Positions 51,334 to 62,122 of a stretch of 64,000 nt of DNA are shown here, in pieces (within the stretch, counting starts at the first letter, position 1; every line of letters starts with the position of its first letter). Position numbers and translations under genes: made by a program. Under the pieces are notes generated by a model. The model saw nothing but the letters and a program-made list of their open reading frames with translations. It ran no database searches and was not told the DNA's origin. The stretch is from CBFFRJ01 sp051486985 (GTDB lineage Bacteria > Pseudomonadota > Gammaproteobacteria > Enterobacterales > Enterobacteriaceae), in NCBI RefSeq assembly GCF_051486985.1, contig NZ_JAHVDV010000013.1:57634-121633 (forward strand), given 5' to 3'.

Positions 51334-54300
51334 TTAAGACGGCATCACCTCTACCAGCACATCCGTTGCCCAGCTTTCCTCGCTATTAAGGACTTTGCCC
51401 TCCTGGCAGGCTTGCGCCAGTTTTACTAGCTGATAAGTCACATCATCAGTAAAGTCAAAGTTACGCCATGCATACGGGAAGTCGATACGCCAGTATCCCA
51501 TTCCCTGGTCGAAGCGAATCTTCAACATCTGACTATCTTCAAAGGTCACCGTCAGCTTACGATGATGTGGAATATCACGTGGCGAATCGAACACCGTCAG
51601 TTCTACCGCTCTGCCCATTGCCGCAGTAAACCACTGGTCGGCGAAATCCTGAAAATCCGCTTCGCTCATCCAGTCATGAGAGGGGCGATTTCCTGAACGA
51701 TCTTTGGGCTTAAACAGAGTATCAAGCTCAAGCTCCGCGTCATCGGTCAGCTTTGTTTTTAGCGGTTTCAGTATCGCCCCCAGCAGTGCCAGCGCAACCG
51801 GGTTTTGCAGATAGCGATCGGTATAGTGAACGCTGGTGATTCGCTGGTTTTTCATCAGTGACTGTGCTTCTTCATGGTTGTTACACAGCAAATCCCAGAA
51901 GCGTTGTCCGAACTGCGAAAGTGGACCATTTAACTGTTTATGAATCTCTATGTCTTTGACACGCTCAACCGCGTTCGCTGCTTTCCCCGGCAAAACAAAC
52001 TCGTTCAGTTTTACCGTGTTATAGCCGAGGCTGCGAACGACCAGTTCGTCATTCAGGTGCCAGCCTGGCCCTGGGATAGTTGCCTGCTGGCTGCGTGAAG
52101 CCAGCGTCATTACGCGATCGGCAAAGGCGACTTGCGCAACAATCGGCAATTCCAGAGCCTGTTCGCTATGACACAAACGCACGCCCAAAGCAGTAAACTG
52201 CGAAAGCTCATGCAACAGCTCCGGATCATCGACGCCAGCAGGAATGACAAGGTCGACCGCAACATTGTCTTTAATCCGGTAGTTCTGAATAGCCGCCCGG
52301 AATTGACGGGCATAAAGATCCCACTCATTGAGTGGCCCATTCATCCACAGTGTGAGTTTTTCAGCACCCTCGTTAATCGCCCGACGAAGGGTATCGCCAA
52401 TGGCTCCCGGGCAATATCGGGCATCCGGTAGCGAGAATGTTTCATCATCCGGCAAACCGATGTAGTACGAGAAGTCATCACCAAGCCATGCCTGTGCTGC
52501 TTTACGATCCAGCAAATCGTGATCGTGGCGAGTCTGGGAGTCGAGGAGGCATTCACTGCATGCCGTATCGCAGTGGTGGCAACCCAACTGCTTCACCATT
52601 CCCAACAGAATGGCCTCAATGTGCATTGGCGCACTGGATGCAAAACCTGCACCACCGCTAATCACATCGTAGAGTTGAACGGCTAATACTGATTGTCCAT
52701 CTTCCAGTCTGACCGGACGAACGGCGTAGCCCAGTTCTGCCGCGGAGATACCCAAAACCCCGGCCAGCGCCTGACGTAGTGCTACCGCCAGAGTCATGGC
52801 AACAATCCGCCCTTCTTCCGTGCTATCCGGGAGATATTCACCGTTTTGCGGCTTGCGTAGAACCATTTCAAAGACATCCGTTCGTGCCAATGCCCCCAGC
52901 GTGACGTTCTTCATGAGCGCCGTCGAGCCGGGGCAAATTAGACGTTGATTCTGGCTGTCGCGATCTGCTTTTCCCGGACGCGGCGGGTAGTGGGCTTCCA
53001 TACTTTTCGGCGCATCGTTTGCGTTCAACATCGACTCTGCGCGACCACAGCTCAGGCAAAGTGCGTAACCATGCCCACCTTCTCCAAGGCTTTGCTGGAA
53101 AACATGCCCATCAGCGCCAGATGCCATATACCCCATTATCGGGTTAGGCAGCGGTACGGGTTCTGCTTTAACAAATACCCAGGCAGGGACAACCGGGATA
53201 AATTTCATGGTTTCAATATTGTTCGTCACCGGCGCATGCGCATCAGTTACAAACCCGGCTGGCTGCAGCACCTGGCGACGATTATCCTGGATGATTTTTT
53301 CGCCACAGGCGCTGTTGGTGCAAAATAGCGTCCCGGAACTGCTCAACCCCTCTTCATAACCTATGGTCCCGCATTTGTGACAGCGCCAGGCGCAATCCAG
53401 ACGCTGGGCTTCATTGGTATCGGCATTAATATTGTGCCAGTGCAGTGAGACGCCAGCAGAACGGAAGACCCGGCCATCCAGTATGATCTCTGCGCCTGGC
53501 GCATATTCACGGATGGCAACCCCCAGGTTACGCGAGGGAAGTCCTTTATAACGTGAAACATTATCTTCGCGATCTTTTTTATCCCGGCTTTTCTGTGATT
53601 TTTCACGGATATAGTCTTCCATAGTGAAGTTATCAAACGTCACCACATCTGTCGGGAAGCCGTATCCCGGCAGGAAAGTCCTGGCCGCCAGGTCACGCAG
53701 CAAATACTCGCCACAGTGCCGTTTTTTCTCCAGTTCTATGCGCTTGCGATAAGGTGTTTGTGGCTGCGATTCTCGTTCCTGGGCTACAAGATCGCGGTAG
53801 ACGGAAAGCCATCGCTGTTGCAGGAACGTAATCGCATGGATTGTTTTATCCCGCAACAGGTCGGGTCTGGCGCCATGTAATGCTGTACCTTTCACCAGCC
53901 GTTCCAGCGCCGCGTCGATATCAAGAACCGGACGCTCGAGCCAGACTTTAAAGCGTTCACATTTTGATTGCCCGTCGTCTTCACCGAAAAACCAGAGGCT
54001 ATCAAGACTGGTTTTTTCTTTATCCGTTTCGCCAATGACGTGACATAAAAAGTCGGACAGTAATAGCGCATTAACGTGGCGTTGCACCAGCCGGGCGGAA
54101 TTCATTGCCACCATTGGCGCGGGGATCATGGTCTCAAATGGCCAGAGTGGGTTGGCAAAAACCTGTTGATCGTGCGGGTTCCCTTTACATAGTGTGTAAG
54201 AGATCGCACGCGATTCCTGACTACGCCCGGCTCGCCCGGCACGCTGTAAATAGTTAGCCGGATGGGGCGGTACGTTGTTCATCACTACGGCGGTAATGCC

Positions 54301-57300
54301 ACCGATATCAACCCCCATTTCCATGGTGGTGGAACAGTTGAGAACATTAAGCTGCCCGTTTTTGAACATCTTTTCGTAGCTTTGCAAACGTTCTGACGAT
54401 TGCTGAGCAGAGTGCTCGGCTGTGCGGTAGTAAAATCCGCCTTCCACGACACGATCGTTAATATCCGTCCAGACGTTTTCCGAACGTAATTGTGCGATTA
54501 GTGGCTCTTTACTAACCCAGTCACGTACCTTCGCCAGACCCGGAGCGTAGTCTTCTTGCGAACGATCCAGCTTCCAGATTTCCGGCATGGTGACCTTTTG
54601 CGCGACAAAAGCGTCATATTGTGTCTTGGTAAGGTGTTCAAACGAAATGTGGGTGGGCAGATAAGGGGTTAAGCCTTTAAAGGCTGTATCCAGAATCTTA
54701 TTGGTTACCGGACAAATCCAGGCATCTATGATTAAAGAAAAAGTCATGTGCTCTTTTGGCAGATAGAAACGGTTACCATCAGGTTTCAGCACTGCAAGTG
54801 GCCCGGTAAGTTGGGTCCACGCTTCTTTCAGCCACGTATTGATAATATCCATCGTCGCCGTATTAACGGTTTTGAATCCTGCGCCAAGCATTAATAACTT
54901 CACTAAACGATGGGATATATTGCCATTACGAATTTGTGGCCAGCGTCTGTTCTGATTATCTTCGGGATCTTTTGTGTCCGGGTTACGGACGAATTTCGAT
55001 GAAAAACGGCTACCAATCCAGTTTTTCAACTCATCGTCCAGTTGTGTGAAGTTGCTTTCACGTACGTACAGATCCAGTGTAACCTTAAGAAAATCCTTCC
55101 AGTCATCCAGCGTCAGCCCTTTCTCTTGCCAATGCACCGGCATCTTATGGACCTTCTCCAGCCCCTGATAACCAACCTGAACTAATCCCTGCGTTTCCAG
55201 GCTGTTAGTTCGTTTGGGTCGGCGCATAAACTCCCGGAATAACAACATTTCAGAAAGCTTCAGCGGCCCGCCATTTTCATTGAAAATTTCAGGCTTCAGA
55301 TAGTGGTTATATTGCAGAATAGGGCCGCGAATATCGGCTTTCTCTTTAAGTTCATTAACCATTTCAATCCAGGTCCGCGAAACCAGAATAGTCGCAGCTT
55401 TGCCACCGGTCGCGGCCTGAATAGCCTGTTCAAGTTGTTCGGCTTGCGCTTCAGCCAGTTTTGCTTGTTCCGGCATTCCCCAGCTTCTATATTCTTTCGC
55501 CTCATGGCGGGCCTGTTTTGCCCTCGTCGCTAACTTTTCCAGATCGGCATTGGCATTCGGTGTTGCAGAAGTCTGTGTTCGTTGATGCCAGCTCAGGATT
55601 TCGACCACACTACCGCGTAAGCGGCTGCGCTCAGCTTCTTGCTGCATGCGCACCGCCATTCGGGCCGTTCCTTGCCGGCTGTCGGTAAAGGTAATAAGTC
55701 GACGGCCTCGACCTGGTAACGAATCAGGTCCGACGCCCTCTTTTCCTTCTTCACTAATAAAATCCTGACAATATTCCAGAACGGTTGGCACAATATTGGT
55801 GACGTAAAATGGCCCACCTAATAAGGCTCGGCGGAACGGTTGTTTTCCGCTCGCGCCTCTGTAGCCACAGCTACTGGCACTACATACTTGTTCAATGTCG
55901 TTAATAACCAGCGGGATGCTGTCATTGTTAATAACACCAATACGACGCGTCTGACGGTCCAGACGCTGTTGGGTATAACCCGCCGCGCTGGTCTTCTCTG
56001 CGGCGATAATGAGTGGGGGCTGAAAACGACTCTCTTTATCAACTTTTTCTTCTGCGGCATCATTTTCAATATGCACATCATCTTGCAAAGAGAACTCATC
56101 ACCGCCTTTATTTTCCCATTGGACAAGTTTTCCCTTTTTGTCCCGCGCCAGAAGATGTGGCTCATTACATTCATTACAGAATGCCAGCTCGTAAACCGGG
56201 CTTCCACAATCGCAATTTTGGCGTTTGTTCACATACACATAACCAAAAGGCCAACCCTTTTCCAGCGGGGTACCGTGCTTTAATCTGCATTCTTTATCAA
56301 CACAGGCCCACACCCCCTGGGTATTGCGTTGGAATATGTGCGCCCTGACCTTAAGAAATGCGGGATCCTTAGTATTGGGTTGTGTGCCAGAGCAGACGTC
56401 AATCCAGCGCAACACATCCTGTTGGCTATAATGCTGTTTTGTTAGCGAGTTCAACCGCTGCGTCATATCATCCAACTTCATTGGATTCGATTGAGTAACT
56501 AACATTTCACGCAAGTAATGCGCTTCAGGTGAATGCGTAAGTGCATCAAAGCGCTCTGGGCTTACGCCCTTCATGTCTGTATCAGGGATTTGCTCAATTT
56601 CTTCTAACGGAATAAAAACGTGTTTGCATGGTTCCAGTTCCGGAATAACCCGGCTTCCGTCCAGTACGTCAATGCGCTCTTGCGGTATACCGGATAATTC
56701 AGAGAGGAATTTTTTTAATTGCTTTTCGGCATCGCTTCCGGCAATGGTTGCAGAGGTTGCTACAAAGCGAACATCATCTGGAGTCACACCAAAGGCCGTC
56801 ATCACGCGGCGTAACTGCAGCGCCAGTTCAGCGGCCTGCGAGCCGACATAGGTATGCGCTTCATCCAATACGATCCAGCGTAATGATTTTTGTGATTTAG
56901 ATTGCTGGATAATTGGAGCGTCGATCTGGCGGACCATCATATATTCCAGCATTGTGCCGTTGGTCACTAGAATTGGAGCGGGTTCTTCACGCATTTTTTC
57001 GCGCGAGAGTACTTCATTCGGTCTTTTTACCTGTTCGCTTTTCACTGCGGCGTGTAGATTTTCGGTATTTCCGTTGTAGAGGCAGTATCGGATTCCGGAA
57101 CCAAAACCACGTGTCCAGGCGTCCAGGCGCTCACGTTGCGAATTAATTAAGGCGTTAAGTGGATAGAGGAAAAGGGCCCTGACGCCGATAAGTGGGTTGT
57201 TGCCATTTTCATGTAATTGCCGGTAGAGGTCTTCCAGCACCGGCACCATAAAACATTCGGTTTTGCCTGAACCCGTACCGCTGGTCACTACCACAGAATG

Positions 57301-57654
57301 TTTTTTTTCCAGCAGAGCCTTCCAACTGGCTAGCTGGTGAGTAAAGGGTTTCCAGTCAGCACCAAAACGATAGCGTCCATTGTTCTGATCATCCAGCGAA
57401 TCAACCACAGCTTTACTGAGCAATGCCTTGCCTTCCGTCAGGCTACGCATCGTTTTGTTTGACGCTTTCCAGCCAAACATTTGTTGGAAAACGGGAGAAG
57501 CAAGGAATGAGCCTGATTTCCCACAATCGGCGCCCATTTGTTGCGCGAGGTGCTCACGCAACTGCGGGTTTGTGACCCCCATGATACTCAGTGTTGCTTC
57601 AGTTGAACGAGACAACGATTGTTCAATAAGTGACGAAAAATAGCGTGTAGTCAT
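51334..57654 (-). CDS. druE: Large DEAD/DEAH-box helicase with DUF1998 domain (DruE-like)
   Basis: A very large 2106-residue superfamily 2 helicase. Motifs: Q/I region FTHQLASWKALLEKKHSVVVTSGTGSGKTECFMVPVLEDL (Walker A), DEAH box VLDEAHTYVGSQAAELALQLRRV, SAT motif FVATSATIAG, and motif VI PPHPANYLQRAGRAGRSQE preceded by TTMEMGVDIGG. Zinc-binding cysteine sets include ELAFCNECNEPH and DCAWRCHKCGTIG, and the C-terminal DUF1998 cluster is LGCHHCDTACSECLLDSQTRHDHDLLDRKAAQAWL. Size, domains and pairing with one ~1,100-residue upstream partner fit DruE of Druantia type III. It starts 12 bp after the partner gene, with AAGGGATAAGA as ribosome site. Confidence 0.82.
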   Translation of the reverse strand: MTTRYFSSLIEQSLSRSTEATLSIMGVTNPQLREHLAQQMGADCGKSGSFLASPVFQQMFGWKASNKTMRSLTEGKALLSKAVVDSLDDQNNGRYRFGADWKPFTHQLASWKALLEKKHSVVVTSGTGSGKTECFMVPVLEDLYRQLHENGNNPLIGVRALFLYPLNALINSQRERLDAWTRGFGSGIRYCLYNGNTENLHAAVKSEQVKRPNEVLSREKMREEPAPILVTNGTMLEYMMVRQIDAPIIQQSKSQKSLRWIVLDEAHTYVGSQAAELALQLRRVMTAFGVTPDDVRFVATSATIAGSDAEKQLKKFLSELSGIPQERIDVLDGSRVIPELEPCKHVFIPLEEIEQIPDTDMKGVSPERFDALTHSPEAHYLREMLVTQSNPMKLDDMTQRLNSLTKQHYSQQDVLRWIDVCSGTQPNTKDPAFLKVRAHIFQRNTQGVWACVDKECRLKHGTPLEKGWPFGYVYVNKRQNCDCGSPVYELAFCNECNEPHLLARDKKGKLVQWENKGGDEFSLQDDVHIENDAAEEKVDKESRFQPPLIIAAEKTSAAGYTQQRLDRQTRRIGVINNDSIPLVINDIEQVCSASSCGYRGASGKQPFRRALLGGPFYVTNIVPTVLEYCQDFISEEGKEGVGPDSLPGRGRRLITFTDSRQGTARMAVRMQQEAERSRLRGSVVEILSWHQRTQTSATPNANADLEKLATRAKQARHEAKEYRSWGMPEQAKLAEAQAEQLEQAIQAATGGKAATILVSRTWIEMVNELKEKADIRGPILQYNHYLKPEIFNENGGPLKLSEMLLFREFMRRPKRTNSLETQGLVQVGYQGLEKVHKMPVHWQEKGLTLDDWKDFLKVTLDLYVRESNFTQLDDELKNWIGSRFSSKFVRNPDTKDPEDNQNRRWPQIRNGNISHRLVKLLMLGAGFKTVNTATMDIINTWLKEAWTQLTGPLAVLKPDGNRFYLPKEHMTFSLIIDAWICPVTNKILDTAFKGLTPYLPTHISFEHLTKTQYDAFVAQKVTMPEIWKLDRSQEDYAPGLAKVRDWVSKEPLIAQLRSENVWTDINDRVVEGGFYYRTAEHSAQQSSERLQSYEKMFKNGQLNVLNCSTTMEMGVDIGGITAVVMNNVPPHPANYLQRAGRAGRSQESRAISYTLCKGNPHDQQVFANPLWPFETMIPAPMVAMNSARLVQRHVNALLLSDFLCHVIGETDKEKTSLDSLWFFGEDDGQSKCERFKVWLERPVLDIDAALERLVKGTALHGARPDLLRDKTIHAITFLQQRWLSVYRDLVAQERESQPQTPYRKRIELEKKRHCGEYLLRDLAARTFLPGYGFPTDVVTFDNFTMEDYIREKSQKSRDKKDREDNVSRYKGLPSRNLGVAIREYAPGAEIILDGRVFRSAGVSLHWHNINADTNEAQRLDCAWRCHKCGTIGYEEGLSSSGTLFCTNSACGEKIIQDNRRQVLQPAGFVTDAHAPVTNNIETMKFIPVVPAWVFVKAEPVPLPNPIMGYMASGADGHVFQQSLGEGGHGYALCLSCGRAESMLNANDAPKSMEAHYPPRPGKADRDSQNQRLICPGSTALMKNVTLGALARTDVFEMVLRKPQNGEYLPDSTEEGRIVAMTLAVALRQALAGVLGISAAELGYAVRPVRLEDGQSVLAVQLYDVISGGAGFASSAPMHIEAILLGMVKQLGCHHCDTACSECLLDSQTRHDHDLLDRKAAQAWLGDDFSYYIGLPDDETFSLPDARYCPGAIGDTLRRAINEGAEKLTLWMNGPLNEWDLYARQFRAAIQNYRIKDNVAVDLVIPAGVDDPELLHELSQFTALGVRLCHSEQALELPIVAQVAFADRVMTLASRSQQATIPGPGWHLNDELVVRSLGYNTVKLNEFVLPGKAANAVERVKDIEIHKQLNGPLSQFGQRFWDLLCNNHEEAQSLMKNQRITSVHYTDRYLQNPVALALLGAILKPLKTKLTDDAELELDTLFKPKDRSGNRPSHDWMSEADFQDFADQWFTAAMGRAVELTVFDSPRDIPHHRKLTVTFEDSQMLKIRFDQGMGYWRIDFPYAWRNFDFTDDVTYQLVKLAQACQEGKVLNSEESWATDVLVEVMPS

Positions 57655-57666
57655 TCTTATCCCTTT

Positions 57667-60600
57667 TTATTTTTGAGCAAAATAACGCAACAGGCTGCAC
57701 TGGAAGATGGCCTTAAACCAGCGGGAATCGAAGTCCCTGACCTGTCTCAGGAAAAATACGGCACCCGGTTTACGGTCAAATACGGCTTCAAAAGAGGTAT
57801 TGCCGCTTGCTACAGCTGCGGCGAAGACGGGTAACCAGGCAACGGAATAGCGGTATTCTGCGTCAGGATTAATGCTGATCACTGGATTTTTTTGTGATGT
57901 CATCCAGCTATGCAGCCGCTTGCTGCCGTACTCTGGCCAGCGAGCTTCACTATGCTCACGTAAAAGCTCCTGATACCACTCGCGAATGAAGAACTCTGGA
58001 ATGGGCGGAGGGAATTGTCCATAACTTAACCATTTCTCAATTTCGTCGGCATATGTCGGGAAAACGAGCCCCAATCGCTGATACAAGCTCTTCACCAGTA
58101 AATTCTGGGTTTCTTCCGGTGCACCCTTTTGGCTCAGGAACAATTTAAATCGATCGGCTGCGGTTTTGATTTCGAAGATGGGGAAGAACTCCCATAAAAT
58201 AGGGAACTCATTTTCAATGCGGCTCAGATACTCAGCTGACATCTCAAATTTAAATAGCGACATCGCCAGTGCTTGTGGATGCTGTACTAGCGCACGCCAA
58301 ACTTCAAAGGTTGCCAGCGGCAGATAACCAAATTGGTCGTACAGGCAACGCATAAATTGCCAGCCGGAATGAGCGGGATCGTTAGCCATCTGTTCAAGTA
58401 CCAGTGTAATGGTATTAACTTCAGACTGGGGATTAAAAAGCTGGGTCGCTTTCTGCAATGAACGAATACTACTTTCATCCACAGGTAACGACGGTTCCCC
58501 ACGAATGAAGCAGGGGCGAAACGCCATTTCCTCACCCTGTTTGGGGACGACTAACCACGGCCCATTTTTGTTAATAACCGAACTCAGTTCATATTCACCT
58601 GTCGGTACACCTTCGCTCATTCTTGATGATAATGGGGTGATTTTTCTCTCCGGCTCACTCAATAACATGATGACAGGTGAAGACATTTGCTCGGTACGAT
58701 AATGGGTTGACTGGCTGACGAGAAGTTCTCTTTCATAATCATAGCGTAAACTGTATTTATAGCGGCGAATCTGCCAGCTCATTACAGCACCTGCGCCTTT
58801 GATTTGCATCTCAACAACCTGGTCAATTCCTGTCTCAAGAGACAGTAAGTTTTCAATATGCTCTCTCAGGCTGTATAAATTGAGTTCGACGGGGTGTTCC
58901 CCCGCGGTATAACACCATTCATGCCATGCCTGTAACCCACTTTTGGAACGTAAATGTAATTCCAGTGAAAAACGTGTCGGATCGCCATTTTTACCAAATA
59001 AAAAGGCTCTCGAACCCAGCAAATCATGCAGAGTAATATTTTTATCCAGAGTGCATCCATTTGCATCAAGGGCCAGGCAACCTTTTGCAGGGAAAGGTAG
59101 AGTCATCTCTACTGGGGCTGCACCCAAATTTGGGTAAATCTGCAAAGAGACAAACGCAGGAGGTATTCCTTCTGCTTTAAGTAATATTTCTGTTTGTCCT
59201 GCTGAGCGTTTGCGAGCAACCTCTAATGTTTTATCTTTTAAGACAGACATGCAGGGATGTTGCGTTGAGATAACAATGGAACCTTCATTGGCTAGCTCAC
59301 CACCCTTTATTTCAATGTTAAAATCTGCCGGCAAGATCCCAATTTTTCGACGCAGTAGAGTTTCATTGTGAGTATTTCTGACAGAAACATATTGCGTACC
59401 CATCATCTCTTGTACCTGACATTCATCTAACGATATGCCACTCAGGTAACGTTTGAATTGTATATCTTCAGCATTCAGGTTTTTCGCCGTAACTTTAGGT
59501 ACACCAAGGAATGTTTCATCAGGATGGCAATTCCAGGTAACATGTTTTCCATAAAAATCAAATCCGCTCTGATTAGATTGTTCCCTCCCGGTGCGGATCC
59601 TGTATGTTTCATCTCCGGAAATGGTTATATCCTGGCGTCCTTTTACGGACAGTGTTCTGAGTCCTAATAACGACGCTGTACCTGGAGAGCCTTCACACCC
59701 TGAAATAGTGGTTTTTTCTTGAGGTAAGGCAATAAGAACATTGCTATTACGTACAGTACAAGAAGCTTGCCCTTGCAATAACCAGCGTTCCTCATCATCA
59801 ACAAAAGTAAGTGGTACCTCGCCAACGGCGATTTCACTATCTTCAAGTTTTATGGTGCCAACAATCATTCCTCCAGTTCGTGCAACAATCGTTAAGCTCG
59901 CAGCTGGCTGGCGTCTGACAAATCTCGACTCACTTTTACGCAGGCGAACTTTGGCATGGGCGTTCTCCAGGGATGCATAGGCGGGGCCGAGACAGGTGAC
60001 TTCTTCACCATCTTCATAAATGGCAAGTTCAAATCGCGTCGTTGAGGGAGTGCTGATGATTGGGAGGGTGAGTTCATCAGGCAGCGAAATTATCGCCTGG
60101 ATTTGATTGGGATGGTTTTCCGACCAATAGAATTGACAACCGGAACCCTTATTTTTTTGTAAGTGGGATTTAGCCTCTACGGAGGCAGTACATAGCAACC
60201 CATTAAGAAAGCGAGTACCTGTTTCATCATCCAAAGGCATAGGGAACTCATCACGCCATTTTGGATGCACTTTATCAAGCTGCTTCACGGGTTCGGTATG
60301 ATTGCTCAGGTTGTACATTAGAACCAGCGAGCTGAGTTTTTCCGCTATATGGCTGATGAGTTCTACAGAGGTGTCTTCGCTAAAAACAGTTGGCAGGGCT
60401 GATTTTTCTATGACAGTTCTTACTAGAGAAAGTATGGAAAATCCTGCCAGTTGTGCCTGCCCATATTGATTGAGAATCCGGGAGAATACATTCTGAAAAT
60501 GGCTATCCGATTCTTTCAGTAAGCGGAACGGTAATCCCCCCTCACTGAACAATGTTCCGAGAAAATTACGTCGTTCTGATTCGTAAAATCGGATTGGGCG

Positions 60601-60954
60601 GTTCCAGTAACCTTCCATCCCTTTAGGGATAATAATCCTTAATTCAGTCGACGTTAATGATACTCCCAATGCTCTATATATAGGGTCCCACATCCAACCA
60701 CAATGGCGCTCATAATCTCTGCGATACCATTCAGAGCAAAAAAGGACAAAACAGGCAGCGTAACCTTTATCATCGATATTACTCTGTACTTGACCAACTG
60801 CACGAAGTAGTTGTGTTAGATTATTGTATTCATCATTGGTCGCATGATATTCATATAGGGGACGGCTATCAGGTTGTCTCAATCCTCTACGATTAAGAAA
60901 GTTACTTAGCCAGGAAGTACATTTTACCCAAGAAATGCATTCTGATTGACTCAA
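57667..60954 (-). CDS. druH: Druantia type III DruH-like protein
   Basis: A 1095-residue protein with no catalytic motif that I can recognise. It starts from TTG, with AAGGAG seven bases upstream (MSQSECISWVKCTSWLSNFLNRRGLRQPD). The middle part (residues ~280-750) is rich in short strands and reads like beta-sandwich or Ig-like modules; the N and C termini are helical. The assignment rests on its size and its coupling to the DruE-type helicase: Druantia type III is defined as druH followed by druE. The anti-phage role is known for the family, the mechanism is not. Confidence 0.72.
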   Translation of the reverse strand: MSQSECISWVKCTSWLSNFLNRRGLRQPDSRPLYEYHATNDEYNNLTQLLRAVGQVQSNIDDKGYAACFVLFCSEWYRRDYERHCGWMWDPIYRALGVSLTSTELRIIIPKGMEGYWNRPIRFYESERRNFLGTLFSEGGLPFRLLKESDSHFQNVFSRILNQYGQAQLAGFSILSLVRTVIEKSALPTVFSEDTSVELISHIAEKLSSLVLMYNLSNHTEPVKQLDKVHPKWRDEFPMPLDDETGTRFLNGLLCTASVEAKSHLQKNKGSGCQFYWSENHPNQIQAIISLPDELTLPIISTPSTTRFELAIYEDGEEVTCLGPAYASLENAHAKVRLRKSESRFVRRQPAASLTIVARTGGMIVGTIKLEDSEIAVGEVPLTFVDDEERWLLQGQASCTVRNSNVLIALPQEKTTISGCEGSPGTASLLGLRTLSVKGRQDITISGDETYRIRTGREQSNQSGFDFYGKHVTWNCHPDETFLGVPKVTAKNLNAEDIQFKRYLSGISLDECQVQEMMGTQYVSVRNTHNETLLRRKIGILPADFNIEIKGGELANEGSIVISTQHPCMSVLKDKTLEVARKRSAGQTEILLKAEGIPPAFVSLQIYPNLGAAPVEMTLPFPAKGCLALDANGCTLDKNITLHDLLGSRAFLFGKNGDPTRFSLELHLRSKSGLQAWHEWCYTAGEHPVELNLYSLREHIENLLSLETGIDQVVEMQIKGAGAVMSWQIRRYKYSLRYDYERELLVSQSTHYRTEQMSSPVIMLLSEPERKITPLSSRMSEGVPTGEYELSSVINKNGPWLVVPKQGEEMAFRPCFIRGEPSLPVDESSIRSLQKATQLFNPQSEVNTITLVLEQMANDPAHSGWQFMRCLYDQFGYLPLATFEVWRALVQHPQALAMSLFKFEMSAEYLSRIENEFPILWEFFPIFEIKTAADRFKLFLSQKGAPEETQNLLVKSLYQRLGLVFPTYADEIEKWLSYGQFPPPIPEFFIREWYQELLREHSEARWPEYGSKRLHSWMTSQKNPVISINPDAEYRYSVAWLPVFAAAVASGNTSFEAVFDRKPGAVFFLRQVRDFDSRWFKAIFQCSLLRYFAQK

Positions 60955-61449
60955 GGCAAACTCCTTACAGACAAGCGAAAAAACCTTATAGTTTTAGTTA
61001 AAAAACAGATCAGATTACTCTTGTGTTGGTATAACTTCAACTACTAATTTTTGTGGGTGTATCTCACAGGTGGTTTTTATTTAAATGATAACAAAAATTG
61101 ATTGATTCCATCCTATTTATCGAGTTGTTTTATTATTTCAAATAAAAGGAAGTTTTACTTTGGCGTCGCTATGCACAATGACGAATAACTTATCTTCTAT
61201 GATATAGAGCAATCAGGAGAACTATACAACCAGGAATAATAAAAGTTGTATCATCAGTCAAAAATACATGGGGTTGATGTTTGCTGTGTATGCATTACAT
61301 TATATGTATTGCAGGAGTATTTCTATATTATTATCAATGCGTTAAATGGAGATATATTCTTAAGCGCGCAGCGGAAGGGGTTACTGAACTAATAACCAGA
61401 GGCATCGTGTAGAAAATACCTATATGTTACTCATAATTTCAAGTTATGA
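60955..61449. other. AT-rich region upstream of druH, no gene
   Basis: No supported open frame. It should contain the leftward druH promoter; TATAAG on the minus strand at 60990-60985 is a possible -10 element, but no good -35 is seen. Confidence 0.3.
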
Positions 61450-61972
61450 GGCAATATACGCAGTGAGCAGGCATAGATTATTGCCTGCGTATAACTGCGC
61501 AGTATTGAGTAGGGTGCCTGTGAAACCGTTTATGGTGATATTGCCATGCGAAGTCAGCTGTACGTCTCCACCAGTCCAGAGCGTGCCTGAGGCGTTCAGC
61601 AAAAAGCTCTGTGCACTGAAAATACGGTAGTGTGTTGGGCATTGTTGGCAAAGTTACTTTCGTCATTCATCACTAGAACATTTCTCTGCATTACACCGCT
61701 GCTGGTGACTGTGTCTGCGTGTTTTTCTGGCGGCCAGTGTGCCTGTGTTCGTCAGCGCACTGATGAGTTTCAGCGTCGTATCACCGAGCGCCACCATCTG
61801 CCCACGACAGTTGAAGTCCTGCTTGTCGGGCAGCGCTGTCTGTACAGACGACTGGTGTCAGTCTGCACCAGTGACTCCCCTTTATCAGGCGAGCATTACC
61901 GTCTAGTGCGATAGAGGATTTTGCGTACGTGTAATGTTCCTTACCGCCAGATGACACGCAGGTTTGGTTCAT
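61450..61972 (-). pseudogene. Decayed remnant of a filamentous-hemagglutinin/CdiA-like gene
   Basis: Minus-strand translation gives a stretch with the repeat style of secreted hemagglutinins: SFLLNASGTLWTGGDVQLTS, then HGNITINGFTGTLLNTAQLY, then AGNNLCLLT (about 61610-61460). In another frame upstream come VTSSGVMQRNVLVMNDESNF and ANNAQHT, so at least one frameshift separates them, and a stop follows soon after. A further open piece lies at 61781-61972. There is no start, signal or full domain; the family call rests on pattern only. Confidence 0.4.
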
Positions 61973-62122
61973 CCCGGTGCGGGCAGACTGGCGGGTTTAT
62001 CAAGTTAGAGCGTTTTAAGGGGGGCTACTGGCAATATCTGGTGTTTTACAGTGAGCAGTGTCAGAGAAAGCCGGGAAGCGAAGGGGACTTACTTCGATAA
62101 AATTCAGAGGGAGTTGGTCTGA

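Noticed and set aside
51334..57654. DISARM DrmA assignment for the DUF1998 helicase
   Set aside because: At 2106 residues it is much longer than DrmA, and no DrmB, DrmC or DISARM methylase is nearby; a large partner directly upstream fits Druantia type III better.
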